From assembly GCA_940337035.1 (NCBI GenBank), contig CALNHX010003300.1, positions 89,510 through 153,509 on the forward strand: a stretch of DNA of 64,000 bases, written 5' to 3'. The position numbers were made by a program, and so were the translations under genes. Of this stretch, positions 33,066-44,049 are shown piece after piece. A model generated the notes under the pieces. That model had not been told where the DNA came from. It ran no database searches and was given only the letters and a program-made list of their open reading frames with translations. The number at the start of each line of letters is the position of its first letter. The first letter of the stretch is position 1. The DNA comes from Agriotes lineatus (Eukaryota; Arthropoda; Insecta; Coleoptera; Elateridae).

Positions 33066-33668
33066 TGAGGCAATTGTCAGAAATGTGCGGTTTAAAACTT
33101 TGAATTTATAGTATGTTACTATGCACTATGGAATCTAAGAATCACAAACACACGCTAGAACTGGAACTTCTAATCTACTCAAAAGGAGAAAAGACTGCGC
33201 ACTCAAAAGAGACCAGTGGCGCTCACGTATCATAGCCTGTTGTCGCTTTGAACCACTATTCTATGAAAACTTTTATTTTCACTAAAAACTCCGCTACCGC
33301 GGCGCCTATATAGATTCGGCGCCGAGGTTCTTCGCACCCCCTGCACATATGATAGTTACGCCACTGCATTCACAACACAACACATGTGCGAAGTTCCGTA
33401 GCTGCAAGCTGCCACACAGAAGTATAATGACCTGCCGCTCCAGCGCTACATTTTCAACATGAGTGTGCAGCGGGGAAGCGGCCCGCCCTGCAGTCTTTGA
33501 TTCGTTACTAAATATTTAACGTGAAATTGACGTGAAACGTGAATCACGCCTTGGAAGTTTTTATTCGCTTTGACGGTCCGATTTTCAAATATTTCTGGCG
33601 TTCACTATGGGCCGTGGCCTAGCTTGACCCCATTGTTTTCACGTCACGCGCCTATCTCTACTTCAAAG

Positions 33669-34669
33669 CAAGGAATTTATAAAATAGTTGTGTTATTTAT
33701 CGTTGTCAACCCACGCTCTTTATCTAATCGCCGACTAAAGCATTTGACTATGTATAACCGGTTTACCTGTTTACTAGTATTAGATTATTAATGAATATAA
33801 AACCATCAGGCTTAGTGTAAATGTTTGAATGAATATAAATCAGCAGAAATGCTACATAAAACCAGTGAAATGATTATATGACTCATGGTGACTATAGCAA
33901 AATATGGCCTGAAATTTAAAGTAAACATTTTCAACCGTAACAAGGTATTTAAAAATAGGTGTCTTAATTGGTTACTAAATTAATAAGTGAAAATGTCGAC
34001 CAAGCCCCCAAAAGTACTTCTACATATTGCGCCATTAAAGCTGCAAAAAAATCAAAATGCTACTTAACATCGCCTATTGTTAAGTCCAATAATTTTGATT
34101 TTTTTTGTTCAAAGATTTTTACCTTGTAGCGTGTATCAGTACAAACTCTTTTAATTTTTCTTCCATATTCCATAAATACGTTTTTCCAGTAAGAAAGTGA
34201 TGCATTTACATAGATTTTGCGTTAATGCTTGAATTAATAATTATCAATTATCTTTGAAATTCTAAATTAAGTTGTCACCTAAAATTACCACAGCGACGGT
34301 TAACAGCCAGGAAAATTTAGAAGGAATTCTAAATGCGCTCGAGGAAACTTTTACTAAGGTCATTTTGTAATCGAAACAATGATTAAAAATTTTAAATAAT
34401 TTTGTTTAATTGCTAGGCCATCTGTGTCTTTACTATCACTTGTAATTTTCCACCTTAAGTTTTTACGAATGACTAACCTTTGGTCTGTTTTTTTGTTTAT
34501 TTACCTTACAAAATGGTTGTAAGGGTTACGGCTGTCAAATAAACGTATTCTTGAAAAGCCAATGATAAAACCAGAATCTGAGATTTTCTGTTGGAAAAAT
34601 TGTTTTACATTGACTGACATTTCATCAATTTGTCTCGTCGAAATAAACATGATTTAATCTATACCATAA
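33669..34669. other. AT-rich spacer
   Basis: No feature recognised. Confidence 0.3.
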
Positions 34670-34896
34670 ATAGGTGTCTCTTTCTTTCGTTGTGTGTATG
34701 TATATTTTTTTCCTCTGAAGATACTGGACCGATTAAATTGTATGATAGCTTAAAATGTTGTTAAGTTTTAGAGCTATATCGTAGGCTGCTTTTTATTTTA
34801 AAAAAAGTACGAAGAAGTAAAGTAAAATTCAATTATATTTAATTCAATTAAATCGTGTAATTAGCGAAGCGAAGAGTAGCTCGAGTGATTCGCTAG
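34670..34896 (+). mobile_element. Helitron-like 3' end
   Basis: The segment ends AGCGAAGCGAAGAGTAGCTC then GAGTGATTCGCTAG|T (CTAG at 34893-34896). A hairpin AGCGAA/TTCGCT lies immediately before a CTAG next to a T, the arrangement seen at Helitron 3' ends. The body, with GATACTGGACCGATTAAATTG and TATGATAGCTTAAAATG, recurs inverted at 62725-62880, so it is an interspersed repeat. No Rep/helicase coding is present. The class assignment is tentative; the repeat itself is clear. Confidence 0.4.
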
Positions 34897-36800
34897 TTTT
34901 TTATATTCCTGATATTTTTTCTCGAATGCTTTTTACTATAAATCCATTTGAAAAGATTTTTTTCCGTTGATGGTGTATTTATGGGATTCATTAATGTACA
35001 GAAAATCGTCTATTAATGACCTTTATTAATGAATGATTTTTTATTAATAGATGATTTTGGTATAGGTAATTAAAGATACTATTAATGTCAAAGCTTTGAG
35101 TGTAAAATTTTCTTCATGGAATAAAATTATATTTTCATCAAATTACTAAGATACGATCAACGAAAAAATATTGTAACTAACTCGTGAGTAATCGGCGATT
35201 AATAATCCCTTATGTCTCGAAAATTAATCGCTCTCATTAACATACTTATTTGCTAAATAACTATGAATGTGATTGCTGTTTCTAATATTATTATATAAAT
35301 TAACCTCATATAGATAACACTTGTTTCATTACCAAATTCAATTTCAGCTTTGAGTTTTCTAAGATAAAAGACAAGAACGATTAATTTATAAATCCATTCT
35401 TTAATAAATTTCAAATTAAAGGGAATATATAAATGACACCAAATTCATATAGGTAACACAAACTTGGAATTCTATTAAGTAGTTTAAAGCGAATTATTAA
35501 TTAAATAATGCCCTGAGTTTAAATTAGTACATAAGTTATTACAAAAGTGTCTAGACGAGTTTATATAATGTGTTACATACTACAGTTTTCTACGACCACG
35601 AATTTAGACAATATAACATCATATTATTTCATTAATATTTTGAATATTAGGTTACGCCAAATTATGCTCGACAAACGTCAAAGTTGACTGTTGAAAGCTA
35701 ACTTGATTTTAGTTTTGGCTGTGGCTAATAAAGCAAATACTGTTTGAACCTAACCTCACCCCGTGACAAAAAACTATTTAATGACATGAAACGCGTATCG
35801 CATATCTGTGGTCGGTAATGTCTAGTCGAAACGTGCTGCATTAATGAAAAGAACTTCGTCCAATCGCCGGGTACATACCAGTGGCATTCCCCGTTTGCTA
35901 CCTTTGACGTAGCAAATATTCAGAGAACACACAAACCATTTAAAATTGAGGAGCATATGATGGTGGTTTACTTGATATAATATATTAAACAAGTGAGAGT
36001 GTTAAACAACGGATGGTTAATTAATTTAAAATGCATAAAGGGTAACCTCCAATGCGGTTTAAGAAGGCAGGCGCGAAGCATAATGGTGGTAACTGTGTCC
36101 CCGGACTACAAAAAGATGGCTCTCAAAAACCGTAGGAATCGCCATCAAGCTACGACGTATACGTGTTCACTAGGTGTTGTGCTTCTTGGTTCCCAGCCTG
36201 CGCGCATAACGTAAAAGTCGTCATTCGAAAGATAATGTAGAGAATAATGAGATTCTAATTTAACAGGTGAGTCTGATACAAACTGAATAAAAACCGCATC
36301 AGATTACGGAAAAACTTTCGAGCTAAAGCCAATTTCAAGGCGTCGCCAAATAAGTTCACGAAATACATAAAGCATCGGAAGTAAATATGAGATTAAAAAA
36401 ATTGTTAAGCGAGGTCCCGAAAATAGCTATAACAGAAGTTGTAGGAGCAAATTGACTAACGCAATGGAATTTTCTAAAGAGTATTAAAAATTACATAGGA
36501 AATATGACATACACCACGATAAACAAATTTGCCAAATTTTGAGTAAATGAAATATAGGACACAACATTTTAGGGCTTTTGCAGTTGTAAAATTGAATTTT
36601 TGTTCAAACTGAACTGCATTATCAACTTCATCTTGACTTCTTGAAAAATTAGAATCGCTTAGGTTTTCAATTGAATTTCTCGCCATCATTGAGACATACT
36701 GGGTAATCGCTAATCAATACTCAACTCAAATACAAAAAAATTATAACATAAGCTGGTAGATATCTACTATCACCTAGCATGAAGGTATACACATTGTAAT
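34897..36800. other. AT-rich spacer
   Basis: No gene recognised. Several ATTAATGA-type stretches at 34990-35060 form small inverted repeats. Confidence 0.3.
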
Positions 36801-38637
36801 AGTAGTACAGTCGTTGAAGGTAAAAATATGCTATTATCTCAGAATTCTTTGAACCTTGACCGATTGACGTGAAATTTGGTGAGTGGTTAGGGGATGGCTC
36901 AAGGAGCAAAAGTGACATAGCGCCGATGTGCGCTTTTTACCCTGAGACTGGATGCCACCCCTTCTCGGGGGTGGAAATTGTTCACTCAAAATAACTCCGG
37001 AAATAGAGGGACAAATTCTAAGTAAAAAATTTTCTATATAGTTTTTTTCGATAGATCGATATTTTCGAGCTATTCGTGATTGAAAGCTTAGATTTTTCGT
37101 GATAAAAATGCATGTTTTTGGACGGTTTTTCTCGAATAAGTCGAGAACTTCGCGTTCTATCAAATAAGTTGCATTAATTAAAAATGAAGCTTAGAAAACA
37201 GCAAAGACATCGGTGTTTTTATGAATGCTCTAGGTCCAAAATAAAAGAAGTTATGGCTCGTTGAAGAAAATTTTTTTTGCAACAACTTGGTTCGAAGTAA
37301 TCAACGTTAATTAACGAAAACCCGATGCATTTTTCGGGAAAAACTTATAGAACATGTTTTGTAGTGATTGAAAAGACTTTTAAAATGAGCGCTGTTAAAA
37401 GTCGATTACATTATAACTAAGCTTGCTACGATGCAAAAACGGTGGGCCACTCGAATTTTTGAAAAAAAATGAGCGTTAAAACCCCAGCCATTCCACCAGA
37501 ATTGATATTGACCATTATCCCTTTACAAATTACTTTATTTTAGTATTACTCATGCAATCCAAAAGTTTTTCGACATGCTCAGACTTTGCATATTCAAAAA
37601 GTAAAGGGTTGAAGGGCTCGGGAGGGGTGGTGCTCGCACTATAATGCAAACTTCTAACATTTATATCTCCGTTATTTTTTTCCTACAAAAATAAAACAAA
37701 AACTAAAATGTTTGTTAAAAAAATCCACATTTTTGTACTATATTATTTTTTACGTTTTTTTCTTTAGTTTTAGTTATTTTCAAAATAAGGTATTTTTTTA
37801 AGAAATTTGAAAAATACGTTTTCTATTTTCATCAATTTTTTTTCGAAGAATACGCATTCTAACCCTCCCAAACTTTTGGATTACATAAGTAATACTAAAA
37901 TAAAGTAATTTTTAAAGGGATAATGGTCAATATCAATTCTGGTGGAATGGCTGGGGTTTTAACGCTCATTTTTTTTTCAAAAATTCGAGTGGCCCACCGT
38001 TTTTGCATCGTAACTAGCTTAGTTATAATGAAATCGACTTTTAACAGTGCTCATTTTAAACCTCTTTTCAATCACTACAAAAAATGTTCTATAAGTTTTT
38101 CCCGAAAAATGCATCGGTTTTTCGTTAAGTAACGTTGATTACTTCGAACAAAGTTGTTGCAAAAAAAAATTCTTCTTCAACGAGGCATAACTTCTTTTAT
38201 TTTGGACCTAGAGCATTCATAAAAAAACCAATCTCTTTCCAGTTTTCTAGGCTTCATTTTTGGTTATTACAGTTTATTTGATAGAACGCGAAATTTTCGA
38301 CTTATTCGCGAAAAACCGTCCAAAACCATACATTTTTATCACGAAAAATCTAAGTCTTCAATCGCGAATAGCTCGAAAAATATCGATATATAGAAAAAAT
38401 TATATACAACATTTTTTAAATGGAATTTTTCCCTTTCTCCATTTCCGGGGTTATTTTGAGTAAACACATTTCCACCCCCGAGAAGAGGTGGCATCCACTC
38501 TCAGGGTAAAAGCACACATCGGCGCTGTGTCACTTTTGCTCCTTGAGCGATCCCCTAACCACTCACCAAATTTCACGTCAATCGGGCAAGGTTCAAAGAA
38601 TTCGGAGCGGAAAACCTTCAACGACTGGACTATAGTA
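36801..38637. mobile_element. Second giant foldback element, 1.84 kb
   Basis: The left arm (36801 to about 37580) and right arm (about 37860 to 38637) are inverted copies. Landmarks occur in mirror order: CAGTCGTTGAAGGT tips, TTCACGTCAATCGG/GATTGACGTGAA, CGGGGGTGGAAAT, AACGGTGGGCCACTCGAATT, CAATTCTGGTGGAATGGCTG. The spacer of about 280 bp (37580-37860) includes AGGGGTGGTGCTCGCACT and poly-T-rich sequence. Arms differ by scattered substitutions. Short frames in both arms are mirror images and differ mostly by amino-acid-changing substitutions, so there is no coding. The superfamily is unknown and exact ends are uncertain by a few bases. Confidence 0.85.
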
Positions 38638-41600
38638 AAATTTCCCATTTCTTAAAATGACAAGGATTGGTTTCCTTTAGAATAAACAATATTTTGTATT
38701 TAAAAACAGAATTGGTCCAAATCCACTTCTTTTTCACATATGTTTTCCACAAAAATGTAATTTATAGTACGTTGTCATTTGATTTTCGAAGTGCAATGAT
38801 ATTGACGGAGCTCATGTGGTGTCCAGTGACAAAGGTATTCGCTGATGTTGGGGCAAGGAAGTTGCGTTTCAAACTAAATTGTCAAGTAAGTGTTACTGAA
38901 CCAAACCCTTATGGGATATTATCTTAATCAAGCCATAGCTACAACGAGCCATCCTATGTAAATAAATCAAATCAGCTGAAATATACACACACATAAAATT
39001 CCGATGAACAATTTATATCCGAAAATTCCTATGAATACTATTCAACATACATAAACTACACCTCCTCTCAAAATGATACATCCCTTCACCAGCTACATAA
39101 CATTCTCAGAGCATGGAAAACGTGGACGCAAAGGAAGTAACAATAAGTTACTTATTTATATTAAACAGTAAAAGAACAAACACTACCAAATAAACCCGAC
39201 AAATCGCATTGAAAACTATTGTGCGGTTGAAAAAGCTTTTAGAATCAATTACGAAAAATAAATACGACATAATATATAGTACCAAATAATGAAGTCGTAA
39301 AAATCTTACCGACAACCTTGTGGCAAGTACACCATTATAGTTTATTATGTTGATTTGAAATACAAACGACGCCACTAATTTTCTGTCAGCGGAAGCGAAT
39401 AACTGAAGTAAATGCGCTGAAGTTCTTCCTGCGAACGCTAGCCGAGGGTACCGCCCAGAAACCTGACAGCGACCGCGAAGTCAACAGCATGGGGTTCCGA
39501 GCTTTTTACTTCAATGTGATTTGCAGTGCGAGAACATTTTGTTGCCTTTGTGGTACTGTGGGATGTTCTCTGACCGATCCTCAAGCTTCCTAGGCAGAAT
39601 CCTCTTTTGAAGTAATGTTCTTGTGTAGTTGTGTGTAAGAGACGTACTGTCAGCCTCTTCGAATTACAATAATTTTCCCGCATTCCGAGTCCGCAAGTCA
39701 AGTCAATGCTTTTGCATTGATCTGTCTGAAATTTATCGATTCTGCGAGTTTCCCCAAATCTTCCCTGTCCATACTGGCTTGGTTGCCTTCAAACATTTCT
39801 TTGTTCGAGCCTGCGGTTCAGCCAGCTTCTCCGGTCGTCTCATCTGAGTTCTTTTTACTGCATTCGGCTAAGTACATTTATGTTATGGTTTCAACAATGC
39901 ATGCTCATTGTTTACTACAATTGCAAAGCTGCATGTATTTGGATTATTTCACGTATTGCCAGCTTAACAGGTCTACATTTTGAGCGCATCCCCGTTTAGG
40001 ATGTGCTGATCGCTATTTGAAATCGGTGGCTGACTTGCCGTCAGGCCATCATTATCGACTGCCGTAGTTTGTAACCTACATGACGTCACGCGCGCTGGTA
40101 TAATTTCTGAGGCTAATTTAATAGGGGTTTCAGGCTTTTGCCGTTAGTCCGACGAAAATTGTATTCACGTTCACGTTCTAATGTAGCTATATTAGATATC
40201 ATACTGTTTGATTATTGTAAAGCAAAATACAGTACTCGACTTCAGGTAGATAATGCCAGGAGCGAAATTAAAAAGTAGACAGAAGAACTTTACAAATAAA
40301 CCACTAATCAACTGAAAGAACTTGCAGCACGAGAATATTAGCTACCAACATCTCGAATACCCGAAAAAAGTAATAAAAATACTTTACGCTCCACTACATT
40401 ACCATTTTCGCTTCCAGATCGAAACAAGCATTTCGATATCTTCAAAAGGATATGAACAACTTATAATTATAATATAAGATGCACTAATATTAACAAGTCC
40501 AGGTCGGTTTATGCGATGTTTAGCTAACTAAGTAGCTAACAGATATGGGAAGACGGATGCGGTAGGTAGCTATAAATGCATCTAGATGGAGATTTGACAT
40601 ATAGGAAGCACATTTGAGCGAATATGCAGCAGCTGAGTCTAGAAATGCAGAAAACTTGTTGGTGTTTAGGGCGTAAGTCAAAACCACCAATATGATCACT
40701 TGGAATACAGCTATGGAGCGCTGCAAGCAATTCAAGGATAGTCAACTTGAGGCAGTTTGAATTAAAGGTGCTAAAACCTAAAAAGGTTAGCTACATGCTA
40801 AACGAAATTATGATCGACCTGGTGTTCTTCCTAACGCACTCAATACCTAGACTCAAGAGAATTAAGTAGTGTGCTTGTTTATTGTTACATAGAACGCGGT
40901 TCTAGTTTTTTTAATACGAGAAATATTTCACTGGGGTGCTTCCAAGCATTACTATTGCACCCAACTCCACAACTCTGCGCACATAAACAGTCGACTTCAA
41001 GCTACTAATTCCGCCATACATACATCGCATTTCAAATAGTCCAGTCAAAAATCGGGCGACAACAGCATTCAGTCGATTTTTCCGATACAACTCATCAAAA
41101 ATTCAGGCCTCGTGTGCCGAACACATAACGGGCTTTAAGCGGGAGTCATGCAGCCCGATCGGACAAAGCGCTGGTGCTGATAAATATTTCTGGGTAAGGC
41201 ACAGAACTGGAAGGTGCCGGGTGCCATAAGCTTTAATAATGAGTTCTCCGGTGCAAATTGGAGCCCTCCTTTGTTTCTGCTCAGGCAAATCCTGGATTTA
41301 CTTCGTCCACCAAAAAAGGAGGTCGGCTACAACTTATCCTTTTCAGCCAAATGCATTCAAATGAGTTCCAGGCCAAACCAAAACGATGTGGGATCAGATT
41401 AGGCGGCCCCGGCAATGAATAACGCTTCATTCCGGCAACAGGCGAATGCAGCCTCTGTTTGCTGTCATAATGACAATTTTCAATCAAATTTCGAAAACAG
41501 TGTAATCTAACTTTGTAATGATATCGGCCGGCTACAAAGCTGCTCTAGTTTGGACTTTTTGGAGTGACTTGGCGGCTGGCAGGAAATGAAAAGTCCTCCG

Positions 41601-42282
41601 AGCGACAGTGTGGGGAGAACTTTTACGTCCCCGTGAGCAATTTATGATGTTCTCTTAAGACCCCCATTGCGGATGTACGAGACGTGCTATTGGCAAGAAT
41701 GGGTAATCGAAACCAGACAACAACTCTTTTGGCCGAATTCAAAAGGGTGGACAAATATGCCCGGGAAGGATACTGGAAACCCAATCACGATAATACTGAA
41801 AGTGGGTGGAAAGCCTTTGTAATAACCGAAGGGGAATTCGACAGCTGAAGTAAATAACAATTCGACTAAGGCTAAGGGTTTCTATGAATGTAACCAATCA
41901 GGAATATGAATTAGTTGTCAGTCTTAAATATCAAAAAGCATCGCAGAGGATGAGCTGCTGGAGGGGACACACAAATTATACAAAGTACATACAAATTCCA
42001 ATTTAGGTATCTCTATTGGGCAAACTAATATAATGATGTCAAGAATACCCCAATAGAATACGGGGTTGTTTTTGAAATACACGTACAACGGAAAACCACT
42101 AGTTCGTTGGCACAAAATATGATGATTTAACTCAACGTACGTATATACAAAGTTGCTCAGTTTAGCCGCTAGAGGGCGTCATATATATAAGCATACCTCT
42201 TAATGTTAGTGCTCTGTATTGAACTTACTACCTGTCTATCTTCCTCTTATTATACGTTTTGTGATACCCCATGCAAGATATA
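38638..42282. other. Long stretch without recognisable gene or repeat
   Basis: 39370-40150 and 41030-41700 are GC-richer and non-repetitive. The first includes CATGACGTCACGCGCGC (around 40079), a CRE-like TGACGTCA in a CpG-rich context. The second is a complex, low-repeat sequence with no open frame of note. Either could be regulatory DNA, but nothing in the sequence proves it. Confidence 0.25.
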
Positions 42283-44045
42283 CAGTGCTTAATTTTTATC
42301 TCTGAACATACAAATTACCTGCATGTAAAACTCATATGATCAAAAGTAAAAAAGACATATCAAACACATTGGCAAGTTATGCAACTAATCTTACACGACA
42401 GCATAATGTAACCACTACGACCGAAAACTAATTTGCGTAAATCACAGCTTTCTATGTTCTGCAAAGTACAGAAGTAGAGTTAGAAAAGGGTGTTATTTAA
42501 TAAATTGTATTTGTGTAATACAGTTTTACTTATTTGTTGTGAATTGTACACTCGTTTGAAGTTGTTATGTATTTCACATTAATAAAAATTAGGTATCTTA
42601 TTAATAAAAATGCGTAAGTGTTAATAATAATACTTTATTTCTTACATGCTAGTAGGGAAAAACTTGATTTTACAAACACAATAAAATATTAATGAATATG
42701 AGTAAGAATCGTAAACCTGAACAAAAGCAATTTACAGGATATGTTCAAAATGCTCTCCTCTTTGTTCTACACAATAAGCTAGATGATCTCTAAAGGCCTC
42801 TACAGTATTTCTTTAAAAATAGGATTTATTTCATTACATGCTGTAAGTATTCTTTGTTTTAAGTCGTTCACGTTCACTAACGTTGTAATACATATATTAC
42901 AACGTTGGTATAAATTTTAGATTTAAGATAACCCCATAGAAATAAGTCATTTGGGGATTAATCGGCTGACCGAGGTGGCCAACGTATTACACCATATCTC
43001 GCAATCCAGCGACCTGGAAATGTTGCGTCAAGGAATAGTGGAACACGCCTGGTAGAATGGGGTGATGCTCCATCCATTTGAAGAATCGCATTATTAATAT
43101 TTAGTCTTTGGTTTTGGGATAAAATACGGTCTCGAAGCAATTCTAAAAATTTTGTTTCGTTGAGATTTCCCTCAATGGAAATAGGACCTACAAGGACACT
43201 GTCGACAATTCCTGCCCATACATTAATCTTTGCATTAGACTGTGTGTGGTCAAGTTTCTTACATGGACATTTGTGCATGACCAGTAGCTATAGGAATAAT
43301 AGGAAATAGGGTTAGTAAGTAGGATTGCCTATATGCGTAATGGAATGGATACAAACCGATAATTTTGAGAATTTACAGAGCCATTTACAAAAAGTAGCTT
43401 CGTCTTCTCATTTTCATTTCATAAATTAAATAGTGTTTCACAAAAATCAGTTCTTCTGATTTTATCTTCTTCAAAAAGTTACTGGTGATTAGGGTTTATA
43501 TTTAAATTCTTTTAAGGTCTTATTCACCGATGTAGTTGAGATTTTGAATTCGTTAGCTAAACTACGAATAGATGTGATTGGGTTTTCTTATACGTACGCC
43601 AAAATATTTAATTTCATCTCTTCAGTTAAAACATGGCACGTTTTATTCCTTTTGTTGTGCTCAGTTACAACAAAACCATATACCTTAAATTTTTCAATAA
43701 TATTATGAATTGATCCGATCGATGGAATTGGTCTTTCGGGATATTTAGCATCAAATGAATCCCTTACTTTTCTCAAGCTATTTTTATCAAACTACCAATG
43801 TAAAATCTCTAATATATCGTTCTTTGTGTACATTATTATTAAATAAACTTATCTAACAAACAATGCACATTTTTTGATTGAGGTTATTTAATCTAGTTTA
43901 AGAAATAATTCAGTTGTTTTAAATGTGGTATTAAAATAATTGGTTGCATAACTAGTTAATGTGTTTGATATGTCTTTTTTACTTTTGAACATAGGAGTTT
44001 TACATGCAGGTAATTTGTATGTTTAGAGATAAAAATTACGCACTG
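42283..44045 (-). mobile_element. Full-length mariner-like element with long inverted repeats
   Basis: Left end TA|CAGTGCTTAATTTTTATC (42283) and right end GATAAAAATTACGCACTG|TA (44045) start inverted repeats of about 105 bp. Both contain CATACAAATTACCTGCATGT and AAAGTAAAAAAGACATATCA. The TA duplication is intact on both sides, giving an element of 1763 bp. The transposase pseudogene inside runs on the minus strand. Long TIRs of this size are unusual for classical mariners but known in the related Tc1/mariner-type groups of insects. Confidence 0.93.
42732..43833 (-). pseudogene. Mariner-like (DUF4817/IS630-type) transposase, degenerate
   Basis: It starts at ATG 43833 (MYTKNDILEILHW, stop) and shows the N-terminal helix-turn-helix blocks: VRDSFDAKYPERPIPSIGSI, IIEKFKVYGFV. 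The middle has DKIRRTDFCE and, out of frame, EDEATF (first catalytic acid) with VNGSVNSQNYRF. Then come INVWAGIVDSVLVGPISIEG, NLNETKFLELL, LQMDGASPHS (second acidic residue) and RWIARYGVIRWPPRSAD, followed by SPNDLFLWGYLKSKIY (third acid region). The end reads EAFRDHLAYCVEQRGEHFEH to TAA at 42732. All parts of a roughly 350-residue protein are present in order, with several stops and frameshifts. A palindromic GTAATACATATATTAC at 42884 sits inside the gene. Confidence 0.93.
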
Positions 44046-44049
44046 TATA

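Larger units (their letters stand above)
30883..33366 (-). mobile_element. Inner hAT element of ZMYM1 type
   Basis: The ends CAGTGGCGTAACAAGACGG (30883) and GATAGTTACGCCACTG (ending 33366) are inverted copies of the tip CAGTGGCGTAAC, which is common in hAT elements. The interior carries a ZMYM1-like hAT transposase pseudogene on the minus strand (separate entry). No convincing 8-bp target duplication remains (TGTAGACA versus CATTCACA). It contains an RTE-like LINE and a solo LTR. A further internal match to the left tip (GTAACAAGACGGCTTGG at about 32588) lies inside the solo LTR and is unexplained. Confidence 0.85.
30357..33660. mobile_element. Outer hAT-type element (host of nested insertions)
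   Basis: The left end TAGAGATAGGCGC (30357-30369) and right end GCGCCTATCTCTA (33648-33660) are perfect 13-bp inverted repeats. They are bracketed by a perfect 8-bp direct repeat CTTCAAAG (30349-30356, 33661-33668), the target-site length and tip sequence expected of hAT transposons (TAGAGATGGGC-type). Subterminal regions carry ACTCACG/CGTGA motifs. Without the inner element at 30883-33366 it would be only about 820 bp with no coding capacity, so it was a non-autonomous hAT when it landed. The three levels inside it are listed separately. Confidence 0.92.

Noticed and set aside
36834..38463. Similar frames in both arms of the foldback (IEREVLDLFEKNRPK / IEREIFDLFAKNRPK)
   Set aside because: They are mirror copies, and most substitutions between them change the amino acid, which argues against selection on a protein.
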